This document shows, one piece after another, positions 1 to 6,400 of a stretch of 10,508 nt of DNA (position 1 is its first letter; every line of letters begins with the position of its first letter). The notes under the pieces are model-generated. The model searched no databases. It was not told the origin of the DNA and saw nothing but the letters and a program-made list of their open reading frames with translations. Position numbers and translations under genes: made by a program. Source of the stretch: CAYRTD01 sp964426915 (lineage in GTDB: Bacteria > Bacteroidota > Bacteroidia > Bacteroidales > GCA-2748055); NCBI GenBank assembly GCA_964426915.1, contig CAYRTD010000133.1, positions 1 through 10,508 of the forward strand, given 5' to 3'.

Positions 1-450
1 AAGTAATTCAAATTCAGTGAAAAAAACGCCTGGATTATCCTTAAATCTCTTTACAAATTTTCCATCTTCAATATTATAGACTAGAGAATAATTTGGACAT
101 CTGATAAAAAGATTATTCTCAAATACGCAAAAATCACTTATGCTATTTGCTTCTCCATATCCTTTACCAATAGGAATTTTATATAATAGTTTTCCCTTTT
201 TTGAAAAACAAGATACAGTTCTTCCATGCAGAAAATCAAAAACTAAAATTCTATCCTTAGCAAATCTTGCTTTGGTAATTAAACCAACCATACTGGTAGA
301 TGAAGCTTCTAGAGGAATTATTTCTTTTACAATTGTCTCTATATCATATTTGTTTTTTGATTTAGCTATAGGTTGTATAATTTCAACATATTGATTGCTT
401 TGACAGCCATAAGTGAGAATTATTATTAATACAAATAGATTTTTTTTCAT
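1..450 (-). CDS. Six-bladed beta-propeller lipoprotein, 3' end outside the window
   Basis: The first 150 codons are read from ATG at 450 down to the window edge without a stop. The N-terminus has a short hydrophobic stretch ending in the lipobox LTYGC (Cys16), so the protein should be exported and lipid-anchored. After it come a VKEIIPLE segment, then RFAKDRILVFD and KKGKLLYKIPIGKGYGEA. This is the usual start of the Bacteroidota six-bladed beta-propeller lipoproteins (DUF4934/BF3164-like), in which a first blade strand is followed by a G-x-G-x-GE-type turn. The family's function is not established; the fold is usually a surface or periplasmic binding module. A small Cys-rich peptide gene lies 69 bp upstream on the same strand, a pairing often seen for this family, so the two may be co-expressed. 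The family assignment is from pattern and memory; the export signal is seen directly. Confidence 0.8.
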   Translation of the reverse strand, partial: MKKNLFVLIIILTYGCQSNQYVEIIQPIAKSKNKYDIETIVKEIIPLEASSTSMVGLITKARFAKDRILVFDFLHGRTVSCFSKKGKLLYKIPIGKGYGEANSISDFCVFENNLFIRCPNYSLVYNIEDGKFVKRFKDNPGVFFTEFELL

Positions 451-466
451 TTTGATAGGCTTAAAT

Positions 467-498
467 GGGTTATATTTTCAAATACGAAAATATAACCC
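467..498 (-). terminator. Perfect 13-bp hairpin between peptide gene and propeller gene
   Basis: GGGTTATATTTTC (467-479) pairs perfectly with GAAAATATAACCC (486-498) across the 6-nt loop AAATAC. It lies 21 bp after the stop of the Cys-rich peptide gene and 17 bp before the start of the propeller gene. On the minus strand it is followed by ATTTAAG rather than a long U run, so it may be a leaky terminator or attenuator that sets the peptide-to-propeller ratio, or an mRNA-stabilising stem. The structure is seen directly; its role is inferred. Confidence 0.5.
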
Positions 499-519
499 TT
501 ATTTATAAAATTGGATTAA

Positions 520-765
520 CTACCCCTCACCACCTGAACCTTTTGTTTTACATGTATAGTTGGTTCTAAAAATTGTTAGCACCTCACAACAATATAAATT
601 CCCGGCGACATAATGACCTCCTCTAAATTCTTCGCTACACGCACTTCCAGAGCAAGTTTGATCAGAAGTACACCCTACACCATATGCATCCTTTGTATTA
701 AAGGTTATAATGACACCGAAAAGAAATGCAAATGCAAATGCAAATAGAAATTTCTTGATTTTCAT
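520..765 (-). CDS. Small exported cysteine-rich peptide (NVEALA-like setting)
   Basis: This is an 81-residue protein with a Lys-rich start (MKIKK) and a Phe/Ala hydrophobic core at residues 6-22, a clear signal peptide. Cleavage is plausible near the Ala-Tyr-Gly at 27-29. The mature part is about 50 residues with six cysteines (32, 38, 43, 59, 60, 72), suiting up to three disulfides, and ends in the Gly-rich tail GSGGEG. It is directly upstream of a six-bladed beta-propeller lipoprotein gene, where Bacteroidota commonly carry NVEALA-type small peptides. The literal NVEALA motif is absent, so it is a related or analogous peptide rather than a confirmed member. A TAnnTTTG box sits 19 bp upstream of the ATG. 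The function is unknown; an exported peptide handled by the neighbouring lipoprotein is only an inference. Confidence 0.68.
   Translation of the reverse strand: MKIKKFLFAFAFAFLFGVIITFNTKDAYGVGCTSDQTCSGSACSEEFRGGHYVAGNLYCCEVLTIFRTNYTCKTKGSGGEG
724..745 (-). repeat. Hexanucleotide microsatellite in the signal peptide
   Basis: Three perfect copies of AAATGC (plus strand, 724-741) and a partial fourth (AAAT) encode the alternating Phe-Ala run of the peptide's signal sequence. Because the unit is 6 bp, gain or loss of a copy changes the hydrophobic core by two residues and never shifts the frame. Confidence 0.75.
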
Positions 766-784
766 AATAGTATGAATTTAATTT

Positions 785-792
785 CAAAAATA
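785..792 (-). promoter_or_regulatory. Bacteroidota -7 box upstream of the Cys-rich peptide
   Basis: Read on the minus strand, 792-785 is TATTTTTG, an exact match to the Bacteroidota sigma -7 consensus TAnnTTTG, 19 bp before the ATG at 765. No convincing TTTG -33 element was found at the usual spacing. In such AT-rich DNA a chance match is possible, so this is a moderate call for the peptide/propeller transcript. Confidence 0.42.
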
Positions 793-875
793 TAAACGAT
801 TGTAGAAATTTACTTTTAACTTAAAAATCCTAATTAATTTTTTAGCCGATTTTTACCCAGGCAATAAGACAAAAG

Positions 876-1060
876 CTATTTAATCGTGGCCAATTTGTCC
901 CGATAGCCATCATAACCATCGGGATTACTCCAGTCAAAAATATTTCTTATCCTTTATCTTTTGGGCATAAAAATGTCTAATGTTTTGCATTTTTTGAGCT
1001 AATAGAACGTACCTCGACCATACACTCTCATGTTGGTTCTCATATCTTCCTCCTTTCTTT
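876..1060 (-). pseudogene. Frameshifted reading-frame remnant, unidentified
   Basis: Two adjacent frames read together like one protein tail. One frame gives LLAQKMQNIRHFYAQKIKDKK, here cut short as QNIRHFYAQKIKDKK. After a slip in the T run near 943-950, another frame gives FDWSNPDGYDGYRDKLATIK and a TAG at 876-878. The reading is protein-like and lies directly behind the transposase remnant, so it may be a decayed companion or neighbour gene. A weak inverted repeat (CCCGAT 899-904 with ATCGGG 918-923) falls inside it. I do not recognise the family, and a chance reading frame is possible. Confidence 0.28.
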
Positions 1061-1064
1061 GTTT

Positions 1065-1500
1065 TTATCCCGCTTTGATGAGCCTGTAAAGCTCCTCCCA
1101 GTCGGCTATATATAAATGAGTTCATATAATTTTATTTCCATTCTATGCCCGCTGTTAATTATTTTGGGAGGTACTGATATAAACCAGTCGATAAATGTCC
1201 GGTGTTCTTGTTGCTTAAATCTATTTTTCCTCTGGCGCATCATTACCGAGATGTTGTATGCAAATACACTTAATTGCCAGAGTCTGTTATTTGCCCAGAA
1301 GTCATCAGTTAGTGTATTTCCTACCATTGTATGTCTTTTTACATGCTCAATCCATGTTTTGCTATACAGATTTGCGTCTTCGCTCGCCAATTCAAAACAA
1401 GTTTTGATTGGTCTTTCTCATTGCAAAATTCGCTGGTAGAGCGCTGTTTGTACAACTCATGCAACTGGGTAGCATCCATATTATCACTGTAGGAGAATCA
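1065..1500 (-). pseudogene. Decayed C-terminal part of an IS1380-like (DDE) transposase
   Basis: Only the C-terminal third of a transposase survives, in three frames. Upstream, MDATQLHELYKQRSTSE (from about 1479) resembles the tyrosine/arginine-rich segment before the last catalytic region. Then KTWIEHVKRH, TLTDDFWANN, LWQLSVFAYNISVMMRQR and HRTFIDWFISVP follow in the frame ending near 1106. After a frame change in the TATATA tract near 1107-1113 the tail resumes as YIADWEELYRLIKAG with a TAA at 1065-1067. The FWAN...LAYN pattern and the DWEEL tail fit IS1380-group transposases of Bacteroidota. The catalytic Asp residues and the N-terminal two thirds are absent, and no terminal inverted repeats were found, so the element is dead. 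The transposase call is firm; the IS1380 label is from memory. Confidence 0.7.
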
Positions 1501-1693
1501 ATTGGTACTCATCCAAATTTTTATATTTTTCTGTTATGAGTTTCTTATCTCTTTTCTGTTATCGAAACTATTTAGTTTTTCACAGAAAGATAAATATTCT
1601 TTATATTGAGATCTCTTTGCGAAAGCCAAGCTACAACCTTTTTCATATGCTAAAAAGAAATTTTTCGAAATAAATCGGAATTTTTGAGAATCT

Positions 1694-1873
1694 TTAGGAA
1701 TTTTTGGGAAAGCCAAGTTTTGAATATATTATTTCTTGCTCTTTAGGAGTAATTAAACCGGGGCTAATATTTATTTTATTTTTTATTAGCCACTTATTAA
1801 AGGTTTTCGTACAAACTCCATATTCTTCTGCTATCTGATACCTGGTTTTTGCGATGTTTTCCATTTGTTTCAT
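1694..1873 (-). CDS. Small helix-turn-helix protein
   Basis: Fifty-nine residues from ATG at 1873; a second in-frame ATG at 1864 would give 56. The open frame extends further upstream but that part shows no protein-like pattern, so I chose the internal start. TRYQIAEEYGVCTKTFNKWLIKNKI is a compact helix-turn-helix (about residues 10-33, here abbreviated TRYQIAEEYG...FNKWL). The tail GLITPKEQEIIYSKLGFP is typical of a group of very short Bacteroidota HTH proteins with consensus GLI.P..Q..IY...G.P. DNA binding is therefore likely, but no target is known. About 190 bp upstream are four 24-bp direct repeats and a 44-bp palindrome, which could be its binding sites or just neighbouring debris. It appears intact although it sits in a zone of decayed mobile DNA. 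Confidence 0.66.
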   Translation of the reverse strand: MKQMENIAKTRYQIAEEYGVCTKTFNKWLIKNKINISPGLITPKEQEIIYSKLGFPKNS

Positions 1874-2059
1874 ATTATTATGATGCTTTGGTTTGCTTTC
1901 TTGATGTAGCTTATCTTTTAAATATCCTGATATATATAAATCCATAACTATTCGAAAAAAGTATTTTCCTGGTTTTTTCAATAATCCGATTTTCCGGTAC
2001 CGTTCCAATATACCGGGAGTGCTTTGAATCATAGCGAAGATTGCCCAACATGAAATATT

Positions 2060-2155
2060 ATGTAACCGGAAAATAACAATGTACATTTTTCGGCAATTAG
2101 GAATGTACAGTTTTCAGCAAATACCGATGTACGATTTTTAGCAAATAAGAATGTA
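2060..2155. repeat. Four 24-bp direct tandem repeats (iteron-like)
   Basis: Units lie at 2060-2083, 2084-2107, 2108-2131 and 2132-2155. On the plus strand each ends in ATGTA, preceded in three units by a T run and GCAAATA or GCAATTA. The first unit is the most diverged (CGGAAAATA in place of GGCAAATA). The regular 24-bp period, the lack of spacers and base changes spread along the unit resemble iterons or arm-type protein-binding sites. The array ends 5 bp before a perfect palindrome. Role unknown. Confidence 0.85.
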
Positions 2156-2160
2156 GATCT

Positions 2161-2204
2161 TCCTTCCCCTGAAAAGGGAAGATCTTCCCTTTTCAGGGGA
2201 AGGA
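2161..2204. repeat. Perfect 44-bp palindrome with no loop
   Basis: TCCTTCCCCTGAAAAGGGAA starts the left arm at 2161 and its exact reverse complement ends at 2204. The symmetry centre is the GATC at 2181-2184, and all 22 pairs match. It equals two copies of a 22-bp unit placed head to head. On the plus strand it is followed by TTTCCATTTTTTC, so a terminator on that strand is possible. Zero-loop palindromes of this length are unusual because they are unstable in replication. Confidence 0.9.
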
Positions 2205-2280
2205 TTTCCATTTTTTCATATAAACTCGATTTTAATTTTAAGTTCAAGTCATCTGAGTGTTTAACGCTTGGTAACCGCTA

Positions 2281-2320
2281 CTCGAACAACATGAAACAAT
2301 CTGAGACGATTTGAAACCAC
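2281..2320. repeat. Degenerate 10-bp tandem array
   Basis: Four successive decamers align without gaps: CTCGAACAAC, ATGAAACAAT, CTGAGACGAT and TTGAAACCAC. The consensus is near YTGAAACAAT. The last one merges into TGAAACCACCC, a word that recurs in spacers elsewhere in the window. The period is the same as in the arrays near 6021, 6621 and 7111, though the base content differs. Confidence 0.5.
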
Positions 2321-2381
2321 CCTGTACCTCAGTTGTATATTCTTGCCCAAAACGGACACCCATTCCAGCTGAAAAAAGTCT

Positions 2382-2783
2382 TTATTTTTGTTGAAAAAGC
2401 TTCCGAGAATAGCTCAGCGATATTAGAAAGTTGATAAGGATAAATGGAACAAGATAATTTATCCATCCTAAAAAAACAGAAATATCATATTCATTGATGA
2501 AGTCTGATTGAAAGAAGAATGTTAAAAGCTTAATTAAAATTGGAGGTGAAGTAAAGATTATTAAACCCAGGTAAAACGCTTTAATAAAAGATAGAGATCC
2601 TTTCTGGCCTTTTTCTATAAATCTTAAAACCAGAAATACTAAAAGCCCAGATAAAACATAAAAAATAATAGCTGCAAAATTTAAAGATGTTTTTGTAATT
2701 TGACTTGATGCCAATAGATTATAGAATAGGTAGAATAAGCTTTCTAGGATTATGGCAGTTATGAAAATTAAATAATATACCAT
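2382..2783 (-). CDS. Small membrane protein, unknown function
   Basis: This 133-residue protein is very hydrophobic. Four membrane segments can be seen at about residues 2-24, 35-56, 67-92 and 104-125. Charged loops between them include IEKGQKGSLS and SDFINEYD, and the C-terminus is basic (SRKLFQQK). No conserved motif was recognised. It starts 23 bp after the stop of the gene upstream, so it is probably the last gene of the transcript that contains the RND pump, or of a shorter transcript with its immediate neighbour. It is more AT-rich than the pump gene. The reading frame is well supported by coding pattern and tight spacing; no function can be assigned. Confidence 0.6.
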   Translation of the reverse strand: MVYYLIFITAIILESLFYLFYNLLASSQITKTSLNFAAIIFYVLSGLLVFLVLRFIEKGQKGSLSFIKAFYLGLIIFTSPPILIKLLTFFFQSDFINEYDISVFLGWINYLVPFILINFLISLSYSRKLFQQK

Positions 2784-2806
2784 ATTATTTAGCCATTAAT
2801 TGTTTA

Positions 2807-3397
2807 TTAATAATTTGTTATATTATTCTCTAATTCTTTTAGTTGACTTAAATATTTTCTGAATAACTTAGTGTTATAAACTTGTGATCCTTTGAGATAT
2901 ATTGAATCATTTAAAACAAGTAAAACCTTTTGTGAAGATAGTTCATTTAAATCCTCTCTAAGTATATATTTGACAGGTATGAAAAAAACTGGAAATAAAA
3001 GGCTGAGTTCTTTTATTTTGTATTTAATTAATTCTTCATTCTCCGGATTGCCTGTAAGAAACGCTATGATATTCAGGTTATTATATAAACTATTACTCTT
3101 CATTAATTCCGAAAGCTTCAACATTGTTACATATCCACAAGTGCATTCCCCATCATCCATTATGTAAAGGGTTGGTTCATTTGCAAGTTGATTCATTGAC
3201 TCGACATTAGTAGAGCAAAATATATTTAACAAGGAATCTCCATGGAAATTTCCAATAGACTCTAATTCAGATTTTTTTAATGTACGCTCAAACCGGAACC
3301 CCTGGTCATTTGAGAACAGGATTTTCCTGGTTTTCCCGATAATCAGGGTTCGGGAACCAACCCAATGACTCGGAGCTTTATCGATAAGGGCATTCAT
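2807..3397 (-). CDS. Unknown 196-residue protein with C-x-C motif, possibly thioredoxin-like
   Basis: The ATG at 3397 is preceded by AGGAG six bases upstream, an unusually good Shine-Dalgarno for this phylum, and the gene begins 16 bp after the RND stop, so it is probably cotranscribed. Residues 76-116 run LYIMDDGECTCGYVTMLKL and on to NIIAFLTG: a beta-strand, a Cys85-Thr-Cys87 motif, a helix, then another strand. Residues 157-164 (KVLLVLND) look like the late strand of a thioredoxin fold. This order recalls the thioredoxin-like proteins common in Bacteroidota, but those carry C-x-x-C and a cis-proline before the late strand. Here the cysteines are C-x-C and the cis-proline is not evident. 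There is no signal peptide, so a cytoplasmic site is suggested. The fold is only a guess from strand order. Confidence 0.55.
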   Translation of the reverse strand: MNALIDKAPSHWVGSRTLIIGKTRKILFSNDQGFRFERTLKKSELESIGNFHGDSLLNIFCSTNVESMNQLANEPTLYIMDDGECTCGYVTMLKLSELMKSNSLYNNLNIIAFLTGNPENEELIKYKIKELSLLFPVFFIPVKYILREDLNELSSQKVLLVLNDSIYLKGSQVYNTKLFRKYLSQLKELENNITNY

Positions 3398-3413
3398 AAT
3401 CTCCTAAAACTTC

Positions 3414-6400
3414 CTAAACTTTTCTCCGAAAATAATAATACCCCAACGGAATAAAATACAAACTCACTCCAGTCCCCACAATCATTCCCCCAATCACCGC
3501 AAGTGCCAGGGGTTTTTGCAGATCTGATCCTATTCCTTCGATGAAGAGAAAAGGGAGCAACGCCAATATCGTTGTCAGTGATGTCATCAATATTGGTTTC
3601 AGTCGTCTCTGACCTCCTATTAATAGTGCTTTTAATATGGGCATTCCGGAGTTGTGCAGTCTGTTAATGGTATCTACTTTCAAAATGGAATCATTGATGA
3701 TGATCCCGCTCATGACCACAATCCCGATAAGGGACATCAGGTTTATGCTTCCACCGAAAAGTTTAAGGAATAACAAGGCACCGAAAATATCAATTGGCAC
3801 CTCCAGTAGTACTATAAAAGGGAGTTTTAGGGATTCAAACTGTGCAGCAAGAATAAAGTATAACAATGCCAAAGATATAAGTAGTATAATAGCAAGATTC
3901 CGGATCATCTCCCGGTTGGTGAAATAGGATCCTGAAAAACCGGCCTCAAAGAGTCTTTTTTCTGAAATCTGCCGGTTGATCTTTTCCATCAGGGGCTGAA
4001 TAGCTTTGTTATTCACTTCCAGGGGGACAGGAAAGTACTCACCCTCTTTCCCTGCAACAATGGAGGAAAGGTCATAATCCTTTTCGATACTGAAAAAACT
4101 GGCCAGCCGGATCTGTTCTCCTTTATTATTCAGTACAGTGCTTGTGTTAATAATCTCTTCCAGCGTTTTGGGATCTTCTCCAATTTTAACCGGAATAAAA
4201 TTCTGGCTTCCGGTTATTTGCATTACCTGGTTCTCGCTAAATGCATTTCTCAGCGCCTGGATAACACGGTTTTGATCAGTTTCGTATAGGATCAGCTTAT
4301 CCTTGTCAGCCCGTAGTAGGATCTGTTCCTGCCAGGGAACAGGGGGAACTCTTTCCGGGATGAGCAGGGACAGGTCATTGACTGTTTCCTGCAGACGGTT
4401 GTTATGTGCGGGGCCGAAATCATCCGTAGCCCTGAGGCGTACAACCAGTGGAGCCTGTTTTTCGGAAAAGAGCATGTCGAAAATGTTCCCGGACTCTTCA
4501 AATTCATAGATGGCCATTGGATAATTGCTATTGAGGAAGGCTTTTATTGAAGCCTTTGAATAATCTAGCTCTTCCTGAGTCTTAGTACGGAAATAGATCC
4601 TTGCCCGGGTTCCTGTGGTGGAGGTGCTGTGCTCCATCATAAACTCCTGCTTTCCGATAAGAGCAGTATTATGGGTAATGATATCCTGCGCTGCATTTAT
4701 TGCCGAGTTTACCCGTTTTGAATTTTCTTCAATATTCACACGGTCATTCCATTCTATATTCAACATGGCATCTGTCCTGGTAAGCGCAGGCATTTTCTCC
4801 TTGTCCAAACCTGTATAAAGCCAGACAGCCATGCCCAGCATCAGGAACACTCCCAGCCATATAACAGCTTGATTTCGCATGACAACACGAAATCCATTTT
4901 CATAAAGATTCTCATAATCGAGGCGGTTGATCTTTTTCAGCCATTTGACTTCCCGGGCCGTTTTCCCCCGGAGATATGCAAGACGGTAATAAACCGGAAG
5001 CAATGTGACAGAGACGCCGAGGGAAACGAATAAGCCAATGGTAATTGCCAGGGCCTGATCGTAGAACAGTGCCCCACTAATGCCACCGATAAATATGAGG
5101 GGAATGAAAACAGCGCAGGTTGTTAAAACCGAACTGAGCATGGGCCGGAAAACCTCATTTGTCCCCAACACGCATGCTTCATCAAGAGGATGCCCCCTTT
5201 CCCGGAATTGTGTGATGTTATCGATCACGATAATGGAGTTATCGATCATCATGCCAATGCCCAGGATGAGCCCTGAAAGGGAAATAATATTGAGGGAAAG
5301 ACCGCTCAGGTAGAAAAATAAGAGCGCGATTACCAGCGAAGTCGGGATGGTAATACCAATAAGCAGGGGAGAACGGACATCCTTGAGAAAAAGGAACATG
5401 ACAAAAAATGCCAGCAAGCCACCGATAAGCAGACTTTGCTTCAGGTTATTGATGGAATAGTCGAGCAGGCTGGTCTGGTCGCGGGTAATGGTAAACTCCA
5501 CACCAGGATAATCTCTTTTGAAATATTCCACCAATTGGTGCAGGTTATCCCGCAGATCCGTCATCCTTGCATCCGATTGTTTGATGATGGCCATGGTAAT
5601 GGCATCCTGTCCATCGGATGTGACCTTTCCCTTAATTTTCCGGGGTTGCTCAACAATTCTACAGAGATCTTTGATCTGTAGTAAGCGGGCACCGGTCTTC
5701 AGGAAGATATTTTCAATTTCCTCCCTGTCGAGTGTGGTATTGTCAAATCGTACATTGTACTGGTATTGCCCATCGCGGATGATGAGATTTCCCAGGCTAA
5801 CATTATTACGGTGTATGGCGTTTTCAATATCCTTCGCGGTGAGGTTAAGGCTATGCAGTTTGGACATGTCGGGAAGGATAAGAAGCTCGGGATATACTTG
5901 TCCGGAAAGATCGGCAAGGGCAACTTCGGGGAGTTGTTCGATGCGTTTTCGGATTACCTGGGTTGAGAAGGTGCTGAGGTTGAGGAATTGGGGGTTTATT
6001 ATTGTTTTGGAAAGTTTGGGGTTGTTTGGAGTTGTTTGGAGTTGTTTGGAGTTGTTTGAAGTTGTTTGGAGTTGTTTCCTCCTTCGCTTCGCTGCGGTCA
6101 CCGGTGGCCAAAGCCTCTGGCGACGGCTCGCGGACGGGGTCAGGGTTGTTTCCGCCTTCGCTGAAGCTGGGGCGGACGGGGGCAGGGTTAGGTTTAGGTA
6201 GAAGACGGGGATATCGGTGGCGCTGGCTTTAATAACGCGGGGGCGTTCGGTTTCGCGGGGGAGGTGGCTCATGGCGCGGTCGATCTTTTCGTTCACTTCG
6301 ATGAAGGCAAAATCGATATCGCTACCATAGTCGAAATCCATGGTGATTAAAGCGTAGCCATCGCGTGTTTCGGAACGGATGTCATCGAGATGCTGCACCT

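Larger units (their letters stand above)
1874..2381. other. Gene-free repeat-bearing region
   Basis: No convincing gene is seen here. Frames that stay open across it (for example 2029-2247, minus strand) do so because the 24-bp repeat unit is eight codons long and the palindrome has no stop in that frame; they have no start signal or recognisable domain. The region holds the 24-bp direct repeats (2060-2155), the 44-bp palindrome (2161-2204) and a degenerate 10-bp array (2281-2320). It is flanked by the HTH gene and the end of the membrane-protein gene. Confidence 0.6.

Noticed and set aside
899..923. Inverted repeat CCCGAT...ATCGGG as a terminator or insertion-sequence end
   Set aside because: Only six contiguous pairs with a 13-base loop and no U tract; no matching partner end was found beyond the transposase remnant.
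1534..1716. Sixty-residue minus-strand frame after the HTH gene
   Set aside because: It overlaps the end of the HTH gene, has a Lys/Phe/Ser-rich composition typical of AT-rich non-coding DNA, and shows no recognisable motif. The stretch 1501-1693 otherwise shows nothing.
2345..2361. GCCCAAAACGGACACCC as an insertion-sequence terminal repeat
   Set aside because: It faintly recalls ends of some insertion sequences, but no second copy or transposase is in the window.
5518..6201. Long plus-strand open frame of 227 codons opposite the RND gene
   Set aside because: It mirrors the strongly supported RND gene; its apparent protein is Cys/Arg/Ser-rich without any domain and has no ribosome-binding site.
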